From Clostridia bacterium (lineage in GTDB: Bacteria; Bacillota; Clostridia; Christensenellales; UBA1242), in contig JAAWCQ010000010.1 of the NCBI GenBank assembly GCA_022793335.1, positions 1 through 64,000 on the forward strand: a stretch of DNA of 64,000 nt, given 5' to 3'. The position numbers were made by a program, and so were the translations under genes. The notes below the pieces were generated by a model, which worked only from the letters and a program-made list of their open reading frames with translations, ran no database searches and had not been told where the DNA came from. Of the stretch, positions 17,488-25,677 are shown piece after piece. The stretch's first letter is position 1. Each line of letters begins with the position of its first letter.

Positions 17488-17580
17488 TATCCGCATGTGT
17501 AGGGTCAATAAGCTCAATTTAGCTTGAAATTTTTGCTTATGAAAAAATTGACACCCGTCTTGCAGCGAGTTTGGTTAGAG
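17488..17580 (+). promoter_or_regulatory. Structured L21 leader
   Basis: In the leader GGGTCAA (about 17502-17508) pairs with TTGACACCC (about 17548-17556). Within that stem ATAAGC pairs with GCTTAT and AGCT with AGCT. The outer flanks (ATCCGCATGTG and CGTCTTGCAGCGAG) are GC-containing and probably also paired. Position and form match the ribosomal-protein L21 leader type found upstream of rplU-prp-rpmA in many Bacillota. In that class the leader is thought to mediate L21 feedback. Assignment to the named family needs a covariance-model search. Confidence 0.6.
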
Positions 17581-17591
17581 GAGGTAAAAGA

Positions 17592-17900
17592 ATGTTTGCT
17601 ATAGTTCAATGTGGTGGAAAGCAATACAGAGTAAGCGAAGGTGATGTTATCAGCGTAGAGAAAATCACTAATGCTGTTGGCGATAAAGTCAACCTTGATG
17701 TAATGCTTTTAAGTGATGGAGCAACTGTTGTTGCTGGAAATCCTATCGTTGCTGGTGCTGTATGCGAAGCTGAAGTTGTTGCTCACGGAAAAGGTGACAA
17801 AATCGTTGTTTTCAAATATAAGCCAAAGAAAAACGAAAGAAAGAAGCAAGGTCACAGACAACCATTTACTCAGTTAAAAATCACTTCTATTAAAAAGTAA
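17592..17900 (+). CDS. rplU: 50S ribosomal protein L21
   Basis: L21 is a large-subunit 23S rRNA-binding protein. The 102-residue sequence has MFAIVQCGGKQYRVSEGD at the N-terminus and the terminal KPKKNERKKQGHRQPFTQLKI that defines the family. GAGGAGG lies before the ATG at 17592. The frame extends to 17571, but those seven codons overlap the ribosome binding site and are not coding. First gene of rplU-prp-rpmA. Confidence 0.98.
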   Translation: MFAIVQCGGKQYRVSEGDVISVEKITNAVGDKVNLDVMLLSDGATVVAGNPIVAGAVCEAEVVAHGKGDKIVVFKYKPKKNERKKQGHRQPFTQLKITSIKK

Positions 17901-17908
17901 GGCATTTT

Positions 17909-18232
17909 ATGACAAAGATTACTTTTTATAAGAAAAACAACTTGATAATCGGCTTTGAGGTAAAAGGGCATACAGGAAAAGATGAATTTGGAAAAGATCT
18001 TTTATGTGCGCAGCTTTCAACCGTTGCACAACTTGCTGTTGTGGGAGTTGAAGATGTTGGCAATATGAGAGCTTTTCATGAAATTTCTGATGGATATTTG
18101 AAAATATCTGTTGATGAAAAAGAGGCAGAAAAAGAAAAAATTCAGTTTTTGTTTAATACATGTTTGCAATCTTTTAAATCGATTATTTTAGGTGAAGAAA
18201 AATTCGCAAAATTGGAGGTAAAAAATGTTTAA
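17909..18232 (+). CDS. prp: Ribosomal-processing cysteine protease Prp
   Basis: Prp removes the N-terminal extension of L27 in bacteria whose L27 is made as a precursor. The 107-residue product shows the family's catalytic pair: histidine in [16 protein letters not shown] and cysteine in the same segment. [16 protein letters not shown] follows. It lies between rplU and rpmA, overlapping the rpmA start by eight bases, which suggests translational coupling to its substrate. The downstream L27 does carry a cleavable-type N-terminus, so the pair is internally consistent. Confidence 0.93.
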   Translation: MTKITFYKKNNLIIGFEVKGHTGKDEFGKDLLCAQLSTVAQLAVVGVEDVGNMRAFHEISDGYLKISVDEKEAEKEKIQFLFNTCLQSFKSIILGEEKFAKLEVKNV

Positions 18233-18497
18233 GTTTAACGCTCAACTTTTTGCTCATAAAAAGGGTGGTGGTAGTACTAAAAACGGTCGTGATTCACAAA
18301 GCAAGCGTCTTGGAGTAAAAGCTTACGGCGGTGAAAATGTGACTGCTGGGTCTATCATCGTAAGACAGAGAGGAACAAAAATTTATCCTGGTGTCAATGT
18401 TGGCATGGGAAAAGATTATACACTCTTTGCAACTTGTGACGGCAAAGTTAAATTTGGTATGTCAAACGGCAAAAAGATTGTATCTATTGAAAAATAA
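18225..18497 (+). CDS. rpmA: 50S ribosomal protein L27 (precursor form)
   Basis: L27 reaches the peptidyl-transferase centre with its N-terminus. This 90-residue protein begins [21 protein letters not shown]. Residues up to LF form the short extension that Prp cleaves, exposing [24 protein letters not shown] and VRQRGTK..PG.NVG are canonical. TTGGAGG precedes the ATG inside the end of prp. A terminator follows immediately. Confidence 0.98.
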   Translation: MFKFNAQLFAHKKGGGSTKNGRDSQSKRLGVKAYGGENVTAGSIIVRQRGTKIYPGVNVGMGKDYTLFATCDGKVKFGMSNGKKIVSIEK

Positions 18498-18500
18498 TTT

Positions 18501-18529
18501 AAAAGAGCTTGATTTCAAGCTCTTTTTTT
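18501..18529 (+). terminator. Terminator after rpmA
   Basis: AAAGAGCTTGA pairs with TCAAGCTCTTT and is followed by a T-run. Confidence 0.92.
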
Positions 18530-18720
18530 GATCATCTTTTAAAAGTGTTTAATAATAATTTTTAGATTTTATATTTTGATTTATAGAAATTTAATTTTCG
18601 ATTTTAAAGACATTTCATATTTTATTTTTCTAGGCATTGTATGTTTTTTCTTTATAGAAATTTATGTTTTTAATTTATAAAACGGATAAATCATAATTTA
18701 AAAATATATTTAAGAAAAAC

Positions 18721-18749
18721 AAAAAAAAGCTCTTTAGAGCTTTTTTTTA
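18721..18749. terminator. Terminator for the leftward gene at 18780
   Basis: A palindromic AAAAAAGCTC/GAGCTTTTTT stem with a 3-4-base loop has A-runs and T-runs on both sides. It lies just after the stop of the leftward gene. The ~190 bases between this and the rpmA terminator are AT-rich and empty. Confidence 0.8.
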
Positions 18750-18779
18750 TAACAACTTTGCAATTTACAACGAGTTTGA

Positions 18780-19598
18780 TTATTTATCCAATTCGTCTTC
18801 TAAAGGCAAATCCAAGCATTCATTGTTTTTTGCTTCAGCTTGAGCTGTAAGTTTTTCAACTCTTGCTGGGTCAGTCATATATTCAATTCTTTTCTTAGCA
18901 AATTCTTCTTTACCTGCAGGTGCATTTTCCACTTTGAGAGCAGCATAAGTTTCATTAAGTTTGCCGATATGGTCAACTAAATCTTCTTTAGTTTGAATGT
19001 TGTTTTTTGTTAAATAATTGTTTACATAAATGTTGTAACCAGCAACAATTGATTGACTTGGAACAAAAGCGCCCCATTCATTTTCAGTCATTTTTCCTAC
19101 TGGTAATCCCATCTTTTCGAGGATAGGTGCAAGGAACATAAGGTCTTTTGCAACTTCATCAACACCGATGAGAGCGGTAGGGAGATGTTGATATAATCTC
19201 TTGTCGTTGTTTGCGGTATCTCTGTCATACTTCTTAGCATTGTCAACTACCCATTTGTCATGAATTTCTTCCAAGATGTGCATAATTGCGTCAACCATTT
19301 TTTCTTCGCTTTTGAAGTTGTTTAATACTTCAACGCCAAGTTGCAATGCTTCCGCGTCACTGAAATTCTTTTCGCCAGTAATATATTCTCTATCGATTTC
19401 TTTTTTGCCTTTCAAAAGATATTTTTCAATACCTCTTTTTGCAGCTTCCACAGAGTCTCCAGCATAAGTAGTAGCATTGAGATCTTCAAAAGAAGTTTCC
19501 TCAACAAGTTTTAAAGCGTCTTCAGCTTTCATTCCATTCCAAGCAAGTAAAGCATAATATTGTGCAACCTTTCCAGGTGCGAGTTTATTTAAATCCAT
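18780..19598 (-). CDS. Unknown soluble helical protein
   Basis: I do not recognise this 272-residue protein. It is predicted soluble and mostly helical (MDLNKLAPGKVAQYYALLAWNG at the start, LAPILEKMGLPVGKM in the middle). It has no signal peptide or membrane segment and ends in an acidic LPLEDELDK. The gene is well supported: AAGGAGAGG before the ATG, a clear promoter, and a terminator. It is monocistronic between the rpmA terminator and the divergent glycosylase gene. Confidence 0.85.
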   Translation of the reverse strand: MDLNKLAPGKVAQYYALLAWNGMKAEDALKLVEETSFEDLNATTYAGDSVEAAKRGIEKYLLKGKKEIDREYITGEKNFSDAEALQLGVEVLNNFKSEEKMVDAIMHILEEIHDKWVVDNAKKYDRDTANNDKRLYQHLPTALIGVDEVAKDLMFLAPILEKMGLPVGKMTENEWGAFVPSQSIVAGYNIYVNNYLTKNNIQTKEDLVDHIGKLNETYAALKVENAPAGKEEFAKKRIEYMTDPARVEKLTAQAEAKNNECLDLPLEDELDK

Positions 19599-19624
19599 AA
19601 TAACCTCTCCTTTTATATGTATAT

Positions 19625-19653
19625 AGTATAACTCATTTTAAATGTTAAATCAA
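19625..19653 (-). promoter_or_regulatory. Promoter of the leftward unknown gene
   Basis: On the minus strand TTGATT and TATACT are spaced exactly 17 bp, ending 27 bases before the ATG, with AAGGAGAGG between. Confidence 0.85.
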
Positions 19654-19805
19654 TAGTTTTTGAAAAAATTCTTTTAACTTTCGTATTTACATAGATTTTA
19701 TATATCAAAACGTAAGAATATAAAATAAAGAAATAATAAACAGCTTTCAAATTTTAAATATTGCTTCAATTTTTCATTTTTTTGTTATGCAAAAGTCTTG
19801 GGTTG

Positions 19806-19814
19806 TGATATAAT
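19806..19814 (+). promoter_or_regulatory. Extended -10 giving a leaderless mRNA
   Basis: TGATATAAT is a perfect extended -10 (TATAAT at 19809-19814). The downstream ATG at 19821 is again seven bases after its last base, so the transcript should begin at the start codon. The -35 is weak, which an extended -10 tolerates. Confidence 0.7.
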
Positions 19815-19820
19815 GAGGAT

Positions 19821-20651
19821 ATGAAATACATAATAGAAAAAGATGGAATTAAGGTTTATTCAAAAGAGGATTTTAATCCAGAGCATATCTTGGAATGCGG
19901 TCAGGTTTTTTGTTTTAAAAAGGAAAATGATATTTACAAAGTTTTTCCTGGCAATTGTTATGCTGAAATATTTGAGGAAGCTGATTATTTTTATATTAAG
20001 ACAAAAAATATTGATTATTTCGTCAATTTTTTCGATTTAAACAGCGATTATCATGAAATAAAAGAAAATCTTTCAAGTTTTGAGATTTTATATGAGCCTA
20101 TTAAGTTTGGGCACGGCATCAGAATTTTAAATCAAGATTTATTTGAAACAATGATTTCTTTTATCATTTCTGCCAATAATAATATAAAGAGAATTAAACT
20201 TATTTTAAACAATTTAAGACAAAACTTGGGTGAAAAAATTGTTGAGGGAGTTTATTCTTTTCCTTCTTATGAAAATCTTTTAAAGTGTGATGAAGCGTTT
20301 TTTAAGACAATGGGTGCTGGTTATCGTGCGAGCTATTTATATAAAGTTTTAAGACAGATCAGTCCAGAAAAGCTGGATGAGTTTAAAGCTCTTGATGATG
20401 CTACTTTAAGAAATAAGCTTATTGAGCTTAGCGGAATTGGCCCAAAAGTCGCTGATTGTTTAATGCTTTTTGGCTTTCATAGAGGAGAGGTTTTTCCTGT
20501 TGATACATGGATTGAACAAATGTACAACAAATATTATTCGCCTCTTAAAAATAGAGAGCAGATAAGAAAAAACCTTGTAAGCGAGTTTGGTCAGCTTTCT
20601 GGTTATGCTCAACAATATCTATTTTTCTATCAACGCTCAGGCGATAAATAG
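19821..20651 (+). CDS. ogg: 8-oxoguanine DNA glycosylase/AP lyase (Ogg1 type)
   Basis: This base-excision-repair enzyme removes oxidised guanine and nicks the abasic site. The 276-residue protein has an OGG_N-like N-terminal domain (FNPEHILECGQVFCFKK, FETMISFIISANNNI) and an HhH-GPD core. That core contains LSGIGPKVADCLMLFGF with the catalytic lysine at residue 209, and FPVDTWIEQMY with the catalytic aspartate at residue 228. Both key residues are present. It stands alone, divergent from the unknown gene at 18780. There is no Shine-Dalgarno sequence; the -10 position implies a leaderless message. Confidence 0.92.
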   Translation: MKYIIEKDGIKVYSKEDFNPEHILECGQVFCFKKENDIYKVFPGNCYAEIFEEADYFYIKTKNIDYFVNFFDLNSDYHEIKENLSSFEILYEPIKFGHGIRILNQDLFETMISFIISANNNIKRIKLILNNLRQNLGEKIVEGVYSFPSYENLLKCDEAFFKTMGAGYRASYLYKVLRQISPEKLDEFKALDDATLRNKLIELSGIGPKVADCLMLFGFHRGEVFPVDTWIEQMYNKYYSPLKNREQIRKNLVSEFGQLSGYAQQYLFFYQRSGDK

Positions 20652-20678
20652 GTTTTATTCAAAAAAGAAAAGTGTCAA

Positions 20679-20694
20679 AGCTTTTTTAAAAAAG
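20679..20694 (+). terminator. Weak palindromic terminator after ogg
   Basis: GCTTTTTTAAAAAAGC is a perfect palindrome shortly after the ogg stop. It is A/T-rich and may be only a weak terminator. Confidence 0.35.
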
Positions 20695-20776
20695 CATAAT
20701 TTTTAAAAGTTTGGCTTCAATTTTTAAAAGGTAGATGCTTTAAAATAAAATAATTTTGCTTTTAAAGTTTAGAGTG

Positions 20777-20805
20777 TTTACAATTCAGTTTTTTTATGTT
20801 ATAAT
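20777..20805 (+). promoter_or_regulatory. floA promoter
   Basis: TTTACA (20777-20782) and TATAAT (20800-20805) are spaced 17 bp, with a TG extended -10. The ~160-base leader that follows contains two pairs of short direct repeats (AAAATTTCAG twice, AAATTTTAATGA twice) before the AAAGGAGGG of floA. Confidence 0.85.
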
Positions 20806-20970
20806 TAAATAGAAAAAACAAATAATTCATTTTAAGAGGAAAATTTCAGAAAATTTCAGTAAAAATGAGGCATTTTACTTAAATTTTAATGATATTTTTC
20901 AAATTTTAATGAAATTGTTTGAAAGTGAAAATTTTTCTGATGAAAGTTTTTGCTTGAAAAGGAGGGTTAT

Positions 20971-21999
20971 ATGTCATTATCAACACTTCTGAAATTCGGC
21001 ACAACAGATATCGTGCTTGTTTCAGTATTCGGGGCAATCTTGCTTGGAATTATTATTTATCTTTGTTTTGTTCCTATGAAAAATTATTTTACTGCATTGT
21101 TCTCAGGAGCATATATTCCTAGCTTCAGACTTATAAGCATTAAAAATCGAAAACTAATTGTTCCAAGCATTGTAAACAGTTATATTATGGCAAAGAAATC
21201 AAAGTTGAATATTGCACTCAGAGATATCGAAAGCCTGTCTCTTTCAGGCGGTGATGTCGTTGAGGTTATCAAAGCGCTCAATCTTGCAAAAAATTCTGGT
21301 TTGAAGCTCAGTTTTGAACTTGCAAGTGCAATAGAGCTTGCAAATCACAATGTTATGCAAGCTGTTTCTGAAAGCATAAATTCAAAAGTTGTGACTATTG
21401 ATGGAATTAAAGCTTTTGCTCAAAATGATATTGAAATTGAGGCAACTATTAGACTTTCTGTTAAACTTGTTCTTGACAAATATATCAATGGTCTGGGACT
21501 GAGTGATTTAAAGGGAACAATAAGTGCTTGGATACTTGAAAACATTTCTAAGACTAAAGACCACCGCGAAATTTTGAGAGAGCCAAACAGAAGCTTGCTT
21601 TCAAATCTTGATTTAAGAGTTGTTACACAAAAGTCTATGTATAATGTGCTTGATATCAATGTTGCGAATGTTGAAATCGGGCGTGACTTGAATGCTGAGA
21701 GAGAGCTTAAGAGTGCAGAAAAAGAGAAGGTTTATGCTTCAATTGAAGCTGAGCGTCGTAAGAATGCAGAAGAGATTAAAGAGCTTCGTATGAGAACAAA
21801 GACAGAAGAAATGAAGTCTGCTGTTCTTGAAGCTGAGGCCGATGTGCCAAGAGCCATTTCTCAGGCCATCAAGGAAGGAAGATTCTCTGTAATGGATTAT
21901 TACAAACTTATGAATTTGCAAGCCGATACTGCAATGAGAAGGGCGATTATAAACAGCAAAGGCGACGATGACGATAATGATGAAGGAGACTTCTTTTAA
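20971..21999 (+). CDS. floA: Flotillin-like protein FloA
   Basis: FloA (YqfA, UPF0365) is a bacterial flotillin that organises membrane domains. Residues ~12-35 form a membrane hairpin. They are followed by a PHB/flotillin-type domain (MAKKSKLNIALRDIESL, VTIDGIKAFAQNDIEIEATIRLSV) and a Glu/Ala/Arg coiled coil (ELKSAEKEKVYASIEAERR). The acidic C-terminus DDDDNDEGDFF is unusual. The start at 20971 is set by AAAGGAGGG; the frame reaches 20950 without support. It heads the floA-(unknown)-yqfC-yqfD-ybeY-era cluster, the order seen around yqfA-era in Bacillus but without phoH. Confidence 0.93.
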   Translation: MSLSTLLKFGTTDIVLVSVFGAILLGIIIYLCFVPMKNYFTALFSGAYIPSFRLISIKNRKLIVPSIVNSYIMAKKSKLNIALRDIESLSLSGGDVVEVIKALNLAKNSGLKLSFELASAIELANHNVMQAVSESINSKVVTIDGIKAFAQNDIEIEATIRLSVKLVLDKYINGLGLSDLKGTISAWILENISKTKDHREILREPNRSLLSNLDLRVVTQKSMYNVLDINVANVEIGRDLNAERELKSAEKEKVYASIEAERRKNAEEIKELRMRTKTEEMKSAVLEAEADVPRAISQAIKEGRFSVMDYYKLMNLQADTAMRRAIINSKGDDDDNDEGDFF

Positions 22000-22547
22000 T
22001 GAGTAACACAGTAATATATATAATTGTTGCTGTTTCTGTAGTTGTGGTGCTTGCCACAGTGTTTATCTTTCTCAGAATTTCAAACCATAAAAAAGCGAAA
22101 AAGCTTCAAGAAAATCTTAAAAAATTAAAACAAGAAGACCAAAATCAAGAGCTTGAAGAAAAAAATATTACGCTGGCAGCTGAGCAGCGTGGTGAAAATG
22201 TTTCAGAAGATGAAATATTTGGAGACGTTGGTCAGACAAGTGGGGGTGGCTTTTTCACAAGCGGGAAAAAAGAGGAAAACCTTGATGAAGTAAATTTTGA
22301 TGAGGAATTTTATCAACCTAAAGAAGAGGATGTTCCTAGAATGCCAAACAGGCCAAGTTATCGCGATGAGGAGCGCAGTCGTCAAGAGCGAGAACGCGAC
22401 TTTGAAAAGTTTATGGATGAGCATGCTTTTTCAAGAAAGGTTTTTGATAAGACGCTTCTTGACAAAATTAAAAAATTGCCACCAGAGATAAAGTCGATTA
22501 TTATGGGCAATGTGTTTGACAAGTTTAATGGTGATGATGACAAATAG
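21999..22547 (+). CDS. Membrane-anchored acidic protein coupled to floA
   Basis: The ATG shares one base with the floA stop (TAATG), so translation is coupled. The 182-residue product has an N-terminal transmembrane helix (VIYIIVAVSVVVVLATVFIF), a Lys/Glu coiled coil, a glycine-rich turn, an acidic middle and a helical C-terminus (LLDKIKKLPPEIKSIIMGNVF). I do not recognise a family. It occupies the place where Bacillus has yqfB. A role alongside FloA at the membrane is inferred from coupling and topology. Confidence 0.8.
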   Translation: MSNTVIYIIVAVSVVVVLATVFIFLRISNHKKAKKLQENLKKLKQEDQNQELEEKNITLAAEQRGENVSEDEIFGDVGQTSGGGFFTSGKKEENLDEVNFDEEFYQPKEEDVPRMPNRPSYRDEERSRQERERDFEKFMDEHAFSRKVFDKTLLDKIKKLPPEIKSIIMGNVFDKFNGDDDK

Positions 22548-22616
22548 GTTTATTTCAAGATAAAGAAACTCTTATGTAATAAAGATAAATTATTCGCAAA
22601 TTAAACTAGAAAAGAC

Positions 22617-22622
22617 TATAAT
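22617..22622 (+). promoter_or_regulatory. Possible promoter -10 before yqfC
   Basis: A TATAAT at 22617-22622 lies in the 140-base gap between the floA operon and yqfC. The -35 region (TTCGCA at an 18-bp spacing) is poor. In Bacillus yqfC is transcribed by a sporulation sigma factor; I cannot tell whether that applies here. Confidence 0.4.
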
Positions 22623-22694
22623 ATAAGTTTTAATTTAAAATATAAATATAATATTCAATAAACACGCATAAACATATCTAAGTGGAGGTTGTGC

Positions 22695-22952
22695 GTGTTT
22701 AATTTTTTTGATGAGCTTAGAAAGAAAGCGCCAAGCAGTGAGCTTCTTGGAAACTTTAACATTGTCAATATGTCAGGCAAACTTGTCTATATTGAAGGTC
22801 ATCAAGGGGTGACCATTTTGACTTCAGAAATGATTGCTTTCAAAATAAAGAAAGGTCGAGTTGTGGTTGAGGGTGAAGATTTAAAGCTGGCTGAGCTTAC
22901 TGACAACACCATGACCATAAATGGCACAATCAAAAAGATGGAGCAATTTTGA
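22695..22952 (+). CDS. yqfC: Sporulation protein YqfC family
   Basis: This is a small protein of the YqfC/YabP-like family (NIVNMSGKLVYIEGHQGVTILTSEMIAFKIKKGRVVVEGEDL, spanning most of the 85 residues), conserved in endospore formers and always next to yqfD. I choose the GTG at 22695 because GTGGAGG is six bases upstream; a TTG at 22689 would be too close. It ends two bases before the yqfD ATG. Its biochemical role is unknown; in Bacillus it is expressed in the mother cell. Confidence 0.85.
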   Translation: MFNFFDELRKKAPSSELLGNFNIVNMSGKLVYIEGHQGVTILTSEMIAFKIKKGRVVVEGEDLKLAELTDNTMTINGTIKKMEQF

Positions 22953-22954
22953 AT

Positions 22955-24073
22955 ATGAAAAAGAGTCGAACGCGATTGCGTGTCAAGGGGCTTAATCAAG
23001 AGCGGGCAATAAATAATGTTGTTAAAAATGTAAAGATATATAATTTTAGTCGACATAGGCATGATGAAAGTGATTTTGAAGTTGAATTTGGCAAGTCAAA
23101 ACTTACAAAGAAGCTGCTTGAAGAAGAGGGGCTTAATGTCGAAATAATCTCCCATCATGGACTGGCCTCAAAATTGAAAGATGGTATTAAAAGATATGGA
23201 ATAATTGCGGCATTGGTGATATGCAGTCTCTTTTATTGTCTTCAATATAACTTTGTTTTAAAAATTGATGTATTTGGTATAGATGATGAGGGGCAGTCGC
23301 GGATAAGTCAGTTTGTTGAAGAAAATCTTTCGTCAAGATATAAGGGCAAAATAAATACCAAAAATCTTGAGGTTTTGATAAAAGACAATTTTGAAGAGAT
23401 AAGCTCGGTAAGTATTGCAATAGTGGGGCAGTCGCTTGTTGTCAATTTGAATGAAGCTGTGCTGCCAGATGAAATGAAAGAAGGCAAAGAGATTGTCTGC
23501 AAGTTTGACGGACTTATCACTGACATCAACTTGGTGCAAGGCACGCTTGCCGTTGATGTTGGCGACATTGTCAAAAAAGGTGATGTGCTTGTTTATCCTT
23601 ATATAATTGATTCGCAAGGAGAGCAGCGTGAAGTGGCTCCGAAAGCAGACATTTTTGCAGATGTGTGGCTGAGTGAGAGTGAAACTTTTTATGATTTTTA
23701 TATCACCACCGAGCGTACTGGCAAGACTTTTACAATGAGTGAAATCTATATTGGAAAATTACTTTTGTATTCAAATTCAAGTCAACTGCCATTTACTCAG
23801 TATGAACAACAGTCTTCAACTAAGGCAATTTCAAAGAATAATATTTTTCCGTTATATCGAAAAAAGACCACATTTTATGAAACGGTTACAAAAGAGGTTA
23901 GGCAAGATTTTGATGAGATGAAGGATAAAATAGTTGAAAAAGCTCGAGAAAAAACCTTGATTTTTTTGCAAGAAAATGAGATAATAAAAGAGGAAAATTA
24001 TACTTTGCAAGAGGGTGGTGGTATTCATCAAATTGACTATATCATCACCGTCAATAGAAACTTAGGAGGATAA
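22955..24073 (+). CDS. yqfD: Sporulation protein YqfD family
   Basis: This is a membrane protein of the YqfD family, found in spore-forming Bacillota. A cytoplasmic N-terminal ~85 residues is followed by one transmembrane helix (YGIIAALVICSLFYCLQYNF) and a large outer domain (KFDGLITDINLVQGTLAVDVGDIVKKGDVLVYPYI) typical of the family. It closes with a conserved-looking IHQIDYIITVN end. The ATG at 22955 follows GATGGAG. The yqfC-yqfD pair is the main sign in this window that the organism sporulates or descends from a spore former. Confidence 0.88.
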   Translation: MKKSRTRLRVKGLNQERAINNVVKNVKIYNFSRHRHDESDFEVEFGKSKLTKKLLEEEGLNVEIISHHGLASKLKDGIKRYGIIAALVICSLFYCLQYNFVLKIDVFGIDDEGQSRISQFVEENLSSRYKGKINTKNLEVLIKDNFEEISSVSIAIVGQSLVVNLNEAVLPDEMKEGKEIVCKFDGLITDINLVQGTLAVDVGDIVKKGDVLVYPYIIDSQGEQREVAPKADIFADVWLSESETFYDFYITTERTGKTFTMSEIYIGKLLLYSNSSQLPFTQYEQQSSTKAISKNNIFPLYRKKTTFYETVTKEVRQDFDEMKDKIVEKAREKTLIFLQENEIIKEENYTLQEGGGIHQIDYIITVNRNLGG

Positions 24074-24547
24074 ATGATTATAAATTTTGAAGGGGTAGGA
24101 CATAGATATCGCAAACTTATTAAGACCCTCTATGAAAAGGCACTGGAGCTGACAAACAATAGGGCTGATAATGTTTGGGTGACTGTTTCGTTTGTAAATA
24201 GAAAGAGAATAAAAGAGCTCAACAACCAATATAGACAAGTTGACAGACAGACGGATGTTCTTTCATTCCCAATGCTTGACATTGTTTATCCGCAAACTTT
24301 ATCTGACTTTAAAGGTGAATATTCGCCAGATGGAATGCTTTATATAGGCGATGTGGTCATTTGTTCTAAAGTTGCTAAGTGGCAGGCAAAACTCTATGGT
24401 CACAGCAAGAAAAGAGAGGTTGGCTTTTTGGCTCTTCATGGCTTCTTGCATATTTTAGGATTTGACCATATTGAAAGCGAGGATGAGAAGGTTATGATGG
24501 AAATGAGCAATCGCGTACTTGACGCAGTTGGACTTAAAAGGGATTAA
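24074..24547 (+). CDS. ybeY: Endoribonuclease YbeY
   Basis: YbeY is a zinc-dependent endoribonuclease in 16S rRNA maturation and ribosome quality control. The metal-binding motif HGFLHILGFDH is intact, as are the upstream NRKRIKELN and TDVLSFPM segments. The product is 157 residues, normal for the family. It begins right after yqfD with TTAGGAGG upstream and is followed two bases later by era. In most Bacillota phoH lies just before ybeY; it is absent here. Confidence 0.96.
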   Translation: MIINFEGVGHRYRKLIKTLYEKALELTNNRADNVWVTVSFVNRKRIKELNNQYRQVDRQTDVLSFPMLDIVYPQTLSDFKGEYSPDGMLYIGDVVICSKVAKWQAKLYGHSKKREVGFLALHGFLHILGFDHIESEDEKVMMEMSNRVLDAVGLKRD

Positions 24548-24549
24548 AA

Positions 24550-25386
24550 ATGTTTTATTCAGGTTATGTTGCAATTGTCGGACGGGCAAATGCAGGGAAA
24601 AGCAGTCTTGTGAATGCATTGATAGGAGAAAAGGTGGCTATTATTTCAAAGAAGCCACAAACAACGAGAGATAATATTCTTGGTATATACAACAGAGAAG
24701 ATTGCCAGATAATTTTCGTTGATACACCTGGCGTCCATCACAGCAAAAATTCTCTTGATAAGGCAATGATGAAAAATGTGCGTTCTGCCATTGCAGGCGT
24801 TGACCTTGTGTTATATTTAATAGATGGAACAACTTCTCCAGACGAAGAAGAAATTGATTATATTAAGCATATTTCTTGCGATAAACTGGTGGTCAGAACA
24901 AAAATTGATAAGCAAGCTCAAAAACCTTTTGAAAGCGATATTGAAATATCTTCTATGACAGGGGAAAATCTTGACAAACTCGTTGAAAAAATCAAAGGCT
25001 TTTTAAGCGCTCATGACAAACCATTCTATATTTATCCTCAAGATTATTACACTGATAGAAGTGTCAAATTTATCATCGCAGAAGAGATACGCGAAAATGC
25101 TTTAAATAATTTAGAAAGAGAAATTCCGCACGGCGTGGCAGTTGAAATAATTCGCTTCTTTGAAGAGGATGATATTGTATATATTGATGCAGATATCGTC
25201 TGTGAACAGGAAAGTCATAAAGGAATTATTATTGGAAAAGGCGGCAGTCTTATCAAAAAGATTGGTATAAATGTAAGGGCTTTTGCAGAAGAATTGCTTG
25301 GTAAGAAAGTTATGCTGAAACTTTTTGTAAAGGTGGAAAAAGACTGGCGAAATAAACCACAAAAAATAAAAAATCTAGGTTATTAA
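24550..25386 (+). CDS. era: GTPase Era
   Basis: Era binds 16S rRNA near its 3' end and is required for 30S assembly. The N-terminal GTPase domain has GRANAGKSSLVNAL (G1), TTRDNILG (G2) and DTPGVH (G3). The usual NKxD is represented by RTKIDKQ, a slight variant. The C-terminal KH domain is present (ESHKGIIIGKGGSLIKKIG). Length is 278 residues, on the short side for Era. Its terminator overlaps the stop codon. Confidence 0.95.
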   Translation: MFYSGYVAIVGRANAGKSSLVNALIGEKVAIISKKPQTTRDNILGIYNREDCQIIFVDTPGVHHSKNSLDKAMMKNVRSAIAGVDLVLYLIDGTTSPDEEEIDYIKHISCDKLVVRTKIDKQAQKPFESDIEISSMTGENLDKLVEKIKGFLSAHDKPFYIYPQDYYTDRSVKFIIAEEIRENALNNLEREIPHGVAVEIIRFFEEDDIVYIDADIVCEQESHKGIIIGKGGSLIKKIGINVRAFAEELLGKKVMLKLFVKVEKDWRNKPQKIKNLGY

Positions 25387-25401
25387 ACTTAGATTTTTTT
25401 T
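25369..25401 (+). terminator. Terminator overlapping the era stop
   Basis: AAATCTAGGTT (last codons of era) pairs with AACTTAGATTT, with one G-T pair, and is followed by eight T. The ~275 bases beyond, up to murB, are about 85-90 % A+T and appear empty. Confidence 0.85.
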
Positions 25402-25677
25402 AATTTTCCTTTTTTGTTAGTCTGTTATAGCTTTGTTTTTTTGATTTTTTATATAATGGCGTTAATTTTAAATTTAGTTTTTTTGAGCTATTATATTTTA
25501 AATTCTTTTTTTTATAGTATAATATTTTAATTTATTTTTTTATTTTAGACTTTTATAGTTATGATTTATATTATTTTTTCTTTTTAATTGTGATTTTGTA
25601 GCTCTTGAATATTATGTTAAATTTATTCTTTTTAATAAAAATTATAAAAAAATTGAGCTAAATTTAATCAAAAAGGC

